From the NCBI GenBank assembly GCA_007258455.2, contig VDFB02193867.1, positions 525,698,189 through 525,762,188 on the forward strand: a stretch of DNA of 64,000 nucleotides, written 5' to 3'. The DNA comes from Sequoia sempervirens (lineage: Eukaryota; Streptophyta; Pinopsida; Cupressales; Cupressaceae). The translations under genes and the position numbers were made by a program. Positions 46,941 to 57,480 of this stretch are shown here, piece after piece. Within the stretch, counting starts at the first letter, position 1, and each line of letters starts with the position of its first letter. Below the pieces are notes generated by a model. That model searched no databases. It saw only the letters and a list, made by a program, of their open reading frames with translations, and was not told the DNA's origin.

Positions 46941-47754
46941 TGATGTAGGAGCATCCTTGGTTCTTGGCAATCTTACATCAACCAAAAAATATTTTCTTTT
47001 AGTTTTTGTTCTTATTTTTTTCTTGTTCAGTTCATGTTGGTGGATTCATCATCTTTGCCCACTAGACCTTGTGGATCTTTGATTACATCATCTACATGTT
47101 CATTTTCCTTGTTCCAAGATTTGAGCGAGATAGGATCTTTTTTCCACAAGTTATCACTTCTAGAATTTCATGGCAATATCTTGAACCGACACTGGAGTAA
47201 TTTCAAACTTTTTGGCCTATTCAATCATTGCAGACCTCTCTATGACTTGTGGATCTTAACAATGGGATTTTAGTTATTTCGTGGAGTGTCCCTGAACTTT
47301 AGTATAGGTCCACACTTCATCTTGTGTACCTATTGAAGAGTAATTCAAATTTGAGGCTGACCTATTCATGCACATGCTACATTTTCTTCCTTAGATGATG
47401 TGATGATCTTTGGCCAATGTGGATGTTTCCAAAATTGCAGATGTGATATAAAGCTTGTAATCAATCATTACAATAGTATTGATCAAGTATTAGTTGATGA
47501 ATTTTATTGACATAGATTGTATTTGTAATATTCAACTTGCATATAGGAGCATATTAGAATATTGTATATTTTATCAAGCCTGTGAGTCGAATCTATAAGC
47601 TCGGATGTTGCTGGCTGAATGTAACTAAGATAATTTTTAATGAGAATATTTACATCTGCATTTTCCTCCATATTTTATGTTGCTTTCTTTGTGTTACTCT
47701 TGTTGCATGGTCTATATTTTTCTCTTTGAGGACCCTCCTACTATGGTTGCACCA
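46941..47754 (+). repeat. B 5' LTR
   Basis: It starts TGATGTAGGAGCATCC and ends GGTTGCACCA. A TATAAAG box lies near 47449. Partner of 52314-53129. Confidence 0.92.
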
Positions 47755-47757
47755 TAT

Positions 47758-47772
47758 TGCTATCAGAGCGAG
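47758..47772 (+). promoter_or_regulatory. B primer binding site
   Basis: TTGCTATCAGAGCGA three bases after the LTR. It is one mismatch from TTGGTATCAGAGC. Confidence 0.85.
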
Positions 47773-47878
47773 GTTTGTTCCTTGTGAGATCATCAAAGTT
47801 TGCAAGGTCTTGTTGAAGATTTTTTGTGGGTTGGCAGATTAAGGATCCAACCTACAGTTGTAGAGGGCTTGTATAAAG

Positions 47879-49020
47879 ATGACAGGAAGGAGAAATGGTA
47901 GAAATGGAGCATGTGGAAATGCAAACCCAGTTGTGATGGGGATGTTAAGAGGAATTTTTGCTAGATTAGATGTAGTTGAAATGACCCAAAGAAGAGGTCA
48001 AAAAATTGATGATGTGAGTGATGAAGAGGTAGAATTATAGGAAGAAAGAGGAAGAGATGATCATCCTAGCCTAGATCAGGGAGAAGAGTGGTTCGTAAGA
48101 TCCCTAAATAAAGTTAATACAAAACCACATTTCAATCCACTGGATTATAATGGTAAGCTAGATTTAGGAGAATTGTTAGACAGGATCATAGAGATGGAAA
48201 AGTATTTTGAATTTGAAGGTACCTATGAAGATAAGAAGGTGAAGTCTTCTTGTACAAAGTTGAGAGGACATGCATCCCTTTGGTGGGAACATTTGTAGAT
48301 AGATAGGTAGAGAAGAGGAAAAGCAAAGATAAGTCATGGGATTGGATGGTGAATATGTTCAAGTCAAATTTTATGCCTACAAACTATCAGATTAGGTTGT
48401 TCAAGAAGTTGCAAAAATTTAAGCAGAAAGAATCAAGTGTGATGGAGTATACAAAGGATTTCTATAAGTTGAATATTAGATCTAGACATTCAGAGGATGA
48501 GATCAAGCAAGTAGCCATATATGTGAATGGTTTGAGGTCATTCATATAAGATGAAATTAGTTTGATCAAGTTGCAAAGTTTGGAAGAGGCATATCAGTCT
48601 TCCCTAAAAGCAGAGGAGAAGTTGAATAAGAGACATGATCAGAGATAGAGATGAAGAGGTGGAAAATTTCAAAGAGGAAGAACTTTTACTGGAGGAGGAA
48701 GAGGATCTTTTCCACATCAGAATAAGGATAAGGAGATTACTAAGAATGACAATTCATACCAGAGAAGTGATGAAAACTCTTTCAGAAGAGGAGGTTATGG
48801 TGGTTACCAAAATGAAGGTTATAGAAGAGATGATAGAGGATAGGAGAAAAGAGTATTCAAAGGAACCTATTATAAATGTGGTGGAGAAGGACATAGAGCA
48901 TTTGAATGCAATTAGGGAGAGACAAGCAGAAAGACAAAGAATAATATAAGGACAACCTTTGTTGAGGAAGAACATACTGGATCATCTAATAAACTGGAAG
49001 ACGGATAAGTATTGGTGAAT
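47879..49020 (+). pseudogene. B gag
   Basis: Start ATG 47879 (MTGRRNGRNGACGNANPVVM). The text follows A: SDEEVEL, stop, EERGRDDHPSLDQGEEWF, NTKPHFNPLDYNGKLDLGE, KYFEFEGTYEDKKVK, LRGHASLWWEHL. Frame 48346-48549 has NMFKSNFMPTNYQIRLFKKL and IKQVAIYVNGLRSFI. The knuckle near 48865 reads YYKCGGEGHRAFEC, with the first Cys changed to Tyr. TAG at 48913-48915 is CAG in A. At least two frameshifts are present. Confidence 0.85.
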
Positions 49021-49094
49021 AAGAGAGTATTATGTCGAAGTGAGTTGGGAAAGGAGCCATTGCAAAGAAAGAATTTTTTTGAACAAGATGCAAG

Positions 49095-49440
49095 GTGAAT
49101 GGTAAATGTTGCAAAATGATTATTGATAGTGGAAGTTCTGAGAACCTGGTTTCTGAAGAGATGGTGACTAAGCTAAAGTTGGAAAGGTTGAAACACCTAA
49201 AGCCCTATCAGATTGCTTGGATTCAAGATGAGCATAAGATAATGGTAAATGAAATTAAAGATAGGAAATTACCATGATGAAGTTTTGTGTGATATCATGC
49301 CTATGGATATATGCCATGTTTTGTTGGGAAGACCTTGGAAGTATGAAAAACAAGCTATTCATGATGGAAAGAAGAATATATACACCATTATTTCTAATGG
49401 GATGAAGAAAATTTTGTTGCCATTGTAAGATATTCCTATA
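49095..49440 (+). pseudogene. B protease
   Basis: It reads CCKMIIDSGSSENLVSEEMV with the catalytic DSG, then KLKLERLKHLKPYQIAW. After a frame change come CDIMPMDICHVLLGRPWKYE-like blocks. It aligns with A 43164-43400. Confidence 0.85.
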
Positions 49441-50370
49441 GTTGAAGTATGTATGAATGCTAGGGTTTTTCTGGTTGATGGAAGAAGATTCCTTGATGGA
49501 TTGAGACATGAGAATGTGTGTTATTACTTGGTTCCTAAGAAGGCTGAATACTTGAAGCATGTGGAAGAACACCTGGAAGAGATAAAAGAGATATTGATAT
49601 AATATGAGGAGATCATTTTGAATAATGTACCTGGTGGATTACCATCTGTGAGGAGTATTAGTCATTGTATGGATTTGATTCCTCGAGCTAGTTTTCCTAA
49701 TAAAGTAGCACACTAGATGACACCAACAGAGAATGAGGAGTTGAATAGACAAGTGCAAGAATTGTTGAGAAAGGGTTTGATCAGAGAAAGCTCAAGTCCA
49801 TGTCCAATACCTGTTGTGCTAGCACCTAAGAAGGATGGAGAATGGAGAATGTGTACAAATTCTAGAGCTACAAACAAGATCATGGTGAAGTATAGATTTC
49901 CCTTTCCCTAGATGGATGAAATTATTGATTGTTTGAGTAGAGTTAAGTACTTTACAAAGATATATTTGAAGAGTGGATATCATTAGATCAGAATTAGAGA
50001 AGGAGATGAGTGCAAAACAACATTCAAGACAAATGAAAAATTGTATGAGTGTTTGGTTATGCCTTTTGGATTGAAAAATGCACCGAGTACTTTCATGAGG
50101 TTGATGAATGAGGTATTGAAGATTAGGAAGTGTAGTTTCATGAAGGAGGAGTTGGTATATATGGTATTTTTGATATTTTTGGATGGATTGAAGATGGAAC
50201 CCGAGAAGGTAAGAGTGATTGTTGAGTGGCCTACACTAGATATAATTGGGGAGGTAAGATCATTTCATAGATTAGCTAGTTTCTACATAAAGTTCATTAG
50301 GAATTCTTGTTCTATTTTTAGTCCTATGATAGAAGTAATGAGAGGAGATAGGAAGGATTTTAGATGAAAA
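49441..50370 (+). pseudogene. B reverse transcriptase with catalytic segment deleted
   Basis: Blocks match A: LPSVRSISHCMDLIPRASFP, then [44 protein letters not shown] is then joined directly to [14 protein letters not shown]. In A about 130 bp lie between these points and include YLDD. In B the reading frame continues across the join, so the loss is in frame but removes the polymerase active site. TAG at 49909-49911 and 49984-49986 are CAG in A. Confidence 0.9.
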
Positions 50371-50399
50371 TATGGAGCAAACCGAAGTTTTGAGTTTTT

Positions 50400-50990
50400 G
50401 AAGTAAAAGGTGACTAAGCAACCTGTGTTGGGTTTACTAGATTTCAGTAAGGTATTTCAAGTAGACTGTGATGCAAGTGGAAGTGCAATTGGATTAGTGT
50501 TGAGTCAAGAGGGAAGACATGTAGCTTATTTTAGTGAGAAGTTGAATGATGCTAGGAGAAGATATTTAGTGTAAGATCAGGAATTTTATGCCATAGTTCA
50601 AGCATTGAAAAATTGGAGATATTACTTGTTGCCTAGGGAGTTTGTGTTGTATACAAATCATCAAGCATTGTAATATTTGAACAGTCAAGGTAAGTTCAAT
50701 CAAAGACACATTAGATGGGTAGAGTTCTTGCAAAGTTATACTTTTTTTTGAAGCATAGGAGTGGAAATTCAAATAGAGTTGATGATGCTTTGAGTAGGAG
50801 GAATTTACTGATAGAAATGAGAGTGGAGGTATTAGGATTTGATGAATTGAAGAACTTGTATGAAGAAGACCTTGATTTTGCAGAACCTTGGAGAGCTTGT
50901 AAGGAACCTGTTTCAAAAGATAGAAGTTAGTGGCTATATTATTTCATTTAGGAGGACATGTTGTTTAGAGGAAATCAATTGTATATACCT
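50400..50990 (+). pseudogene. B RNase H and linker
   Basis: It reads [57 protein letters not shown] and VLYTNHQAL; the Asp of the TDH block is Asn. It then has stops and continues through [19 protein letters not shown], the usual linker, to integrase. Confidence 0.8.
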
Positions 50991-50999
50991 TAGATTTCA

Positions 51000-52060
51000 A
51001 TGAGGGATAACCTGATGAAGGAGAAGCATAGTGGAGGAATGTAAGGACACTTTGGAGTTGATAAGACAGTAGCATTGGTGAGTGAGAGATACTTTTGGCT
51101 ATGGATTCATAAGGATGTTAGGAGATTTGTACAGAATTGCAGAGTTTGTCAAGTTGAAAAAGGGAGTAGTTAGAATGTTGGATTGTACAAGCCTTTGATA
51201 GTTTTGGAGAGAGCTTGGGAGGATATCAGTATGGATTTCATACTTGATTTATCAAGGACACAAAGAGGTAATGATTCTATATTTGTGGTGGTAAATAGAT
51301 TTTCTAAGATGACACATTTCATACCTTGTAAGAAGACAATAGATGCAGTACATGTAGCAGATTTATTTTTCAAAGAAGTGGTTAGATTGCATGGATTACC
51401 TAGGAGTATTGTTTCAGATAGAGATGTAAAGTTTTTTGGCTACTTTTGGAGGACACTTTGGAAGAAGTTAAAGATATATTTGAAGTTCATTTCTACTTTT
51501 CACCCACAAACTGATGGACAGACAGAGGTAGTAAATAAGAGTTTAGGGAATTTGCTGAGATGCTTGGTTGGAGAGAAGACTAGAAGTTGGGATATAGTCC
51601 TTTCACAAGCAGAGTTTGCTTACAATAACTCAGTGAACAAGAGTATAGGAAAGACACCTTTTGAGATTGTTACAAGAGTTCATCCTAGAGGTATATCAGA
51701 GTTGAGAGACATCAGTATGGAAGGTAAGAGGAGTGCAGAAGTAGAAGAATTTGTAGAACACATGAAGAAGTTGCACATTCAAGTGAAACAACAATTGGAA
51801 GACATGAACTAGAGGTATAAGGAGAAGGAAAACGAAAAGTGGAGACATAAGGAATTTGAAGTTGGAGATGAAATGATGGTATATTTGAGGAAGGAGAGAT
51901 TTCTAGTTGGTGCATACAATAGACTAAAGATGAGGAAGTTTGGACCTTGTAAGATCTTGAAGAAGTTTGATTCAAGAAATGCATATGAAGTGGAGTTACC
52001 AAAAGGTATGGGTATATCACCTATATTCAACATTGCAGATCTATATCAGTATCATGAATC
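51000..52060 (+). pseudogene. B integrase
   Basis: Zinc part: GHFGVDKTVALVSERYFWL, FVQNCRVCQVEKGS. The clean frame 51183-51812 (209 codons) has ISMDFILDLSRTQRGND (Asp), LPRSIVSDRDVKFFGYFW (Asp), FHPQTDGQTEVVNKSLGNLL (Glu). The GPY/F module at 51873-52064 reads [20 protein letters not shown], with Cys replacing Tyr. All DDE residues are present. Only a few stops interrupt it (ATG.ACT AG at 51810). Confidence 0.9.
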
Positions 52061-52283
52061 ATAATTCAATAAAGATACTGAAACAAAATTGGAGAATTAG
52101 TTTGCTAAACAACATTCAGATGAGATTGAGGAAATTTTGGATGTCAGAGATGGGAGGAATACTCATGGAAGATAGTAGAAGGAATATCTTGTGAAGTGGA
52201 AAGGTAGACCAGTTGAGGATTTTTCTTGGATTTCTTAGGCTGAGGTAGACCATTTTGGTTTTCCTTTGGCCCTAGAAAAGTGA
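52061..52283 (+). pseudogene. B chromodomain
   Basis: It reads SDEIEEILDVRDGRNTHGR, two stops, KEYLVKWKGRPVEDFSWIS, stop (TAG 52236-52238, CAG in A), AEVDHFGFPLALEK and the terminal TGA. It lies immediately before the 3' LTR. Confidence 0.85.
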
Positions 52284-52313
52284 GGGACTTACTTTTCAAT
52301 AACCTTGGATGTC

Positions 52314-53129
52314 TGATGTAGGAGCATCCTTGGTTCTTGGCAATCTTGCATGAACCAAAAAATATTTTCTTTCATTTTTGGTTCTTGTTTTGTTCTTGCT
52401 CAGTTCATGGTGGTGGATTTATCATATTTTCTCACCAGACCTTGTGGATATTGGATTACATCATCTACATGTTCATTTTCCTTTCTGCAAGATTTGAGCG
52501 TGATTGGATCTTTTTCCAACAAGTTATCGCTTCCATAATTTCATGGAAATTTCTTGAACCGACACCGAAGTAATTTAAAGATTTTTGGCATGTTCGATCA
52601 TTGCAAACCATCTCCATGACTTGTGGATCTTAATGGTGGGATTTTAATTGTTTCATGGAGTGTCCCCAACCTTTGGTATAGTTCCACACTTCATCTTGTA
52701 CATCTGTTGAAGAGTAATTCAAATTTGAGGTTGAATTATTCATGCACACGCTACATTTTCCTTCCTTGGATGATGTGATGATATTTGGCCAATGTGGATG
52801 TTTCTAGAATTGTGGATATGATATAAAGCTTGTAATCAATCATTAGAATAGTAGTAATCAAGTAGTAGTTGATGGAGTAGATTGAGATAGATTGTATTTC
52901 TAATATTCAGCTTGCATATAGGAGCATATTAGAATGTTGTATATTTTATCAGGCCTGTGAGCTAAATCTGTAAGCCCGGATGCTGCCAACTGAATGTAAC
53001 TAAGATAATTGTTAATTAGAATATTTACATCTACATTTTCCTCCATATTCTATGTTTCTTTTTTTGTGTTACTCTTGTTGCATGTTCCAGATTGTTCTCT
53101 GTGAGGACCCTCCTACCATGGTTGCACCA
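52314..53129 (+). repeat. B 3' LTR
   Basis: TGATGTAGGAGCATCC to GGTTGCACCA. Flanked by AGGTC at 53130-53134. Confidence 0.92.
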
Positions 53130-53134
53130 AGGTC
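53130..53134. repeat. TSD of element B, right
   Basis: AGGTC, identical to 46936-46940. Confidence 0.92.
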
Positions 53135-53140
53135 CTAGGT

Positions 53141-53174
53141 GGGACCCTTTCACCATGAGTGGCGAATGAGTCCC
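53141..53174. repeat. Inverted-repeat motif copy 11 (O 3' LTR)
   Basis: Arms GGGACCCTTTCACC and GTGGCGAATGAGTCCC, seven bases from the B insertion point. Confidence 0.65.
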
Positions 53175-53817
53175 CCTTGGCCCCAAATTCAAAATATTTT
53201 AAATTTATTTTTGGGATTTTATTGAAAATCACTTCATGTCAGCCTGTGATGAGGTATGAACGGGAAACTATGACACAAGATTGTATAAATAGGAATTTTT
53301 CATTCTAATTGACATCTCCCAAAATATCCTACAATCACATTCATTCAAACAATTTCATAGAAGCATTCAGGCATCTTACAATATCTTTTCAAGCAACATT
53401 AAAGCACTTTGAAGCATCCATTGACATTACTTCAGACTTGCATTATCAAGGGTTTGGTGAGTTAATAGAATTTGCATGTTGCTAGTTTATCTTTCCTTTA
53501 AATTTCATTATTTTCGTCAAGGGTTTAATTACTAAAATGAGGTTTGACCAAGAAAACCCCTATTCTTTAACATTAAACCATTTTCCCCTCTTGTATGTGT
53601 GTTTACAGACTTAGGTATGCAGATTTATCATGAATTTATTTGTTGAAAAGTGGAAAGCAAAGTAAACTAGGTGTTTCAAGTCAACTTAAGTAAATTTCAA
53701 GCTTGAAGAGAGTTTTCTGTCTGTTTCCTGCATAAATGACTTCGACAACTCGACAAGTAGACATTTCTAAATTTGGTGTTGTAGAGCTATCTTATGATTT
53801 TCAAGAATCTTGGGAGT

Positions 53818-53850
53818 GGATTGATTCACCATCAATGGTGAATGAGTTCC
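53818..53850. repeat. Inverted-repeat motif copy 12 (O 3' LTR)
   Basis: Arms GGATTGATTCACC and GGTGAATGAGTTCC, well paired. Confidence 0.7.
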
Positions 53851-53935
53851 ACCTTAGGACTGAAAATCTAAGTTTTTTCAGATTACGGATCTCGACTATT
53901 AGAAACCAGTTCCCAACTCTGTTTTACTAGGAGGA

Positions 53936-53967
53936 GGACTAATTCGCCACCCTGGGCAAATGAGTCC
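53936..53967. repeat. Inverted-repeat motif copy 13 (O 3' LTR)
   Basis: Arms GGACTAATTCGCC and GGCAAATGAGTCCC; partner of copy 9. Confidence 0.7.
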
Positions 53968-54326
53968 CACTGTGAAAAATTAGTAAAATTTCATTAGCAT
54001 CCAGAACACTCTAGAATCATCACAATACATCCAGGTGCACTTAGATTCATCCCTGTACTTTATTTTTTGCATTATTTCTTCATTCACATAGTTGCTTGCA
54101 TATCATAATGTGTTTTCAAACATAGCTTAAATTGCACTTTTGCATTCATTTTCATTCATCTAGATCAATCCATTGGATTTATTTTATTTCATTTAGGCAT
54201 AACAACTTCACACATAATATTAATTGAATGAACCCCGTACATTTTTGTGTCCTATCTCTCTCCTTTTAGGTGAAAAACCCTAGAAGAGCTAGAGTTATCC
54301 ATAGTGACCCAAAAATCTATGGTTCA

Positions 54327-54481
54327 ACTCCAATCCTATCTTCCCACTCCCTTAACATCCTTAGTCAATTATCTTCTTCTTCTTTAAGCCTTATTTCTTC
54401 CTCTTCTATAGCTTGCATATCTTTATCTATCTCTTCCTCATTTTCTAGAACATCTCTAGGCTCACTTGGGGCAGGAGTATA
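54327..54481 (-). pseudogene. C gag, segment between O and D
   Basis: The minus strand reads TYTPAPSEPRDVLENEEEID, then an acidic coiled-coil-like stretch and LRMLREWEDRIG, up to the O junction. One TGA interrupts it. It joins in frame to 61376 across D (PYYT/PAPSEP) and to 32671 across O. Confidence 0.75.
54477..54481. repeat. TSD of element D, left
   Basis: GTATA, identical to 61371-61375. Confidence 0.92.
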
Positions 54482-55714
54482 TGTTGGAAAACCAAGGACA
54501 CACAACTGAGAGGCGGGGGTGAATCAGTTGTGACATAAACTTAAAATTTTCTTACTTAACTTAATCTCAAATCTGATGAATAAGCAATTAACCACAAACA
54601 ATTAACACATCATAGAGAAAAAGAACACCAATATTTTTGTGTGGAAACCCTGTTAGTGGGAAAACCATGATGGATGTTAGTCCACAAGATTATACCCTAT
54701 TATAAGTATAATGAGAAATAATAAGGGGAATGCACATGCATTTAGGCACACTGCCTAGAGCTCACTATTCAAATACAAAAGGGACTCACCGTCCAACAAT
54801 ACATAATAGGATTAAAATCCAAAGGGTACGAACTAAGAAAATAGCTTTTGCACAAGCCTGATTATAGATCCAATTAAGCTTAGAAAACCTTCTTAATACT
54901 TTTCTCAATCTTCTTCACTCTTCTCTGCAATCAAATGATATTCAAATATACACACATAGGAGCACACCTAACACCTTTTCCACACACTACACTAATGAAA
55001 CAATCACACATATATATCTGCTACATGAGATTTCATCACAACTTAGTTAGCTAGGAAAATAAAACATATTTGCAATGTCAGCCCAAATTTACAAATAAAT
55101 TTTTAATGTGAATCCACCAAGGTTAGCCACAACATACTGGAGACCCATATTAACATCTCCAACATAAAAATACTTTAATTAATTTTACCACAAATATCCA
55201 CAACATGCTACTACCAACATGTTAGCCAAGAATATGAAAAACCCAAACATGCACAAGAAGACATCTTTAACCATGAACTCTTTGATTAATGTGGACATAC
55301 CACAAAGATAGAGAATGATCTAGAGACATCAGAGAACAACAATAAATAATAGAGAAGCATCCACAACAACTAAGATTAACAGAATCACACAATCTTCATT
55401 TAGGAACACTGACAAAGACCGTGCAGAAACACTGTCAAACCACAACATAATCAAAACTTCATATGAACCTCAAAAGCTTCTGGTAGATGATCTAGAAACA
55501 CTTAGAAATAAACCCTTTATTCCACATTAGCTAATCTTCAACGTACAAAAAAAGACACCTTCATGACCTGCACAGTTCCATTGGGAACCTAGAATACTTT
55601 CTTTTACAATTTTCTCAATATCCTCGACATATATAGCCTTTAATACACCAAGTGCTAATAGTGTTGACATCAATGAAAACCACATATCAACAACCATATC
55701 CACAACATCCAACA
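54482..55714 (-). repeat. D 3' LTR (left copy)
   Basis: Plus-strand ends TGTTGGAAAACC and CATCCAACA. Partner of 60181-61370. Confidence 0.92.
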
Positions 55715-55728
55715 ATCTCCCCTTTTGG
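55715..55728 (-). promoter_or_regulatory. D polypurine tract
   Basis: The minus strand reads AAAAGGGGAGAT directly before the LTR. Confidence 0.8.
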
Positions 55729-56015
55729 TATTGATGGCAACACATGATGTAAAAATATCATCAACCCAACACACTGACTTCTTCTTCTCAACTGCACTTC
55801 TCCCCACAAGACTCTTCTCCTTAGAAATATTTTTCACAATGCACTTCTGCCCCTTTGAAATCAATGGAAAAGGTAACCATGACCTTTCCACATACAAGCT
55901 CTCAACCACATATTTTCACATTTGACTACTCCCCTTGAGTAGCAACCATGAAAACATCAATCTGGATCAAAATATAACAATGAAGCTCATGAATTGATGC
56001 AAATAAATGAATCTT

Positions 56016-56400
56016 TTAGTTCTTATCAAGAGGGGTAATTACCCCTATCATTCCTTTGAGATTCTCAAAAGTATCATTTTCCAATGGCTTAGTAAATATA
56101 TCTGCAATTTTTTCTTTGGTAGGAACATATTCTAATCTAACTTCTTTCTCATTTACTTTCTCCCTCAAGAAATTAAACTTGATTGATATATGTTTAGTTT
56201 TAGAATGCAGCACCAGATTCTTTGAAATATTTATTGCACTTGAATTATCATAGTATATGGCAATAGGTTCTTCATATACAACCTTGATATCTTTCAACAT
56301 CTGTTTCATCCATATCACTTGAGTACAGTTATTAGCAACAACAATGTATTCTACTTTAGCAGTAGATAGAGAAATGGAATTCTACTTTTTTCTCAACTAG
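56016..56400 (-). pseudogene. D RNase H
   Basis: Frame 56016-56318 reads MIWMKQMLKDIKVVYEEPIA, IYYDNSSAINISKNLVLHSK, then HISIKFNFLREKVNEKEVRL and IADIFTKPLENDTFE, the second half of copia RNase H with the DN(S/K)SAI block. The first half, upstream, is broken by stops. Confidence 0.88.
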
Positions 56401-57480
56401 GACACCAACTCCTTCCCTAGGAAGAAAGTACCACCACTAGTACTTTTCCTATCATCTACATCTCCAGCCCAATCCGCATCAGTATAAGCATTCCAAATTA
56501 GATCATCATCCTTTGGACTCCAAAGTAAACTATTCCTTTTAGGTATCTAAAAATTCTCTTCATAGTAGTCACATGTGATTCTTTTGGATCAGCCTGAAAT
56601 CTAGCAACCATACATATAACATTCATAATGTCTAGTCTAGTCTAAGTTAAGTAGAGCAATCCACCAATCATTGACCTATATCTAGTTTGATTCACCTTCA
56701 AAGAATCATCATTCTATGTCAACTTACATCTAGTCACCATGGGAGTACCAACAGGTTTTGAGTCCTCCATTCCAAACTTTTTTAGCAATTCTCTAACATA
56801 TTTGGACTGAGATATGAAAATTCCCTTGTCTAACTGAGTAACTTGCAATCCCATAAAGAAATTCATCTCTCCCATCATACTCATCTCAAATTCATTCTTC
56901 ATTTCATCAGCAAACTTCAGACATAGATTATCATCTCCTCCAAAAATGATGTCATAAAAAAAAACTTCTATAATTAACTCCTTATCATGATCTAATTTGA
57001 AGTATAAGTTGCTATCAGCAGTACCTTTACTGAATCCAAGCTTCAGTAAATATTTGTCCAATCTAGCATACCAGGGTCTGGGGGCTTGCTTGAGTCCATA
57101 TAGAGCTTTCTTTAATCGGCAGACCATATTTTCGTTGTTAGTTAGTTGAAATCCATCTAGTTGTTCAATGCATACTTCTAGTTCTCCATTTAGAAATGCT
57201 GACTTGACATCCATTTGATAGACTTTATAGTTTTTGTATGCAACATAATCAAGAAATAACCTTACATCTTCAATTCTAGCAACATGAGCAAAGGTTTCCT
57301 CAAAATCAATATCTTCCATTTAAGAATACCCTTTACATAGCAGTCTTGCTTTATTCTGGACCACTTCACCTTGTTCATTCATCTTGTTCCTAAACACCCA
57401 TTTAGTACCAATCACATTTTTGTCTTTATGCCTGGGAACCAATATCCATGTGTCATTATTTTCAATCTGTGTTAGCTCTT
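56401..57480 (-). pseudogene. D reverse transcriptase, catalytic box lost
   Basis: The open frame 56714-57319 (201 codons) has [57 protein letters not shown] and [20 protein letters not shown]. The catalytic box at 56951-56968 reads [11 protein letters not shown] where YVDDIIFG is expected: the first Asp is Tyr. Upstream text (57320-57480) gives the N-terminal NVIGTKWVFRNKMNEQGEV block with stops. Confidence 0.9.

Larger units (their letters stand above)
46941..53129 (+). mobile_element. B: chromovirus inserted in the O 3' LTR
   Basis: LTRs 46941-47754 and 52314-53129 flank plus-strand gag, protease, RT, RNase H, integrase and chromodomain. TSD AGGTC is perfect and splits the O LTR cleanly, since O text before and after rejoins to match the 5' LTR. 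Same family as A. It lacks about 130 bp around the RT catalytic box and has many CAG-to-TAG stops. Confidence 0.95.
32672..54326 (+). mobile_element. O: gag-protease-only LTR element, host to A and B
   Basis: A 1.62 kb LTR (32672-34291) has its partner in two pieces (46507-46940 and 53135-54326), split by B. Between them are gag, protease, a proline-rich/acidic extension and a 91 bp tandem array, but no RT, RNase H or integrase. Without A and B the element is about 9.2 kb. It resembles the class of non-autonomous elements with terminal repeats and only gag. It sits in C gag: the gag text continues on both sides. No clear TSD was found (TCTTA left, ACTCC right), so the ends may be altered. Confidence 0.8.
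53135..54326 (+). repeat. O 3' LTR, second part
   Basis: Collinear with about 33106-34291. It ends CTATGGTTCA; then C gag text resumes. Confidence 0.88.

Noticed and set aside
32667..54331. TSD for element O
   Set aside because: Flanks TCTTA and ACTCC do not match; shifting by one base gives CTCTT/CTCCA, still with two mismatches. I did not count it as a duplication.
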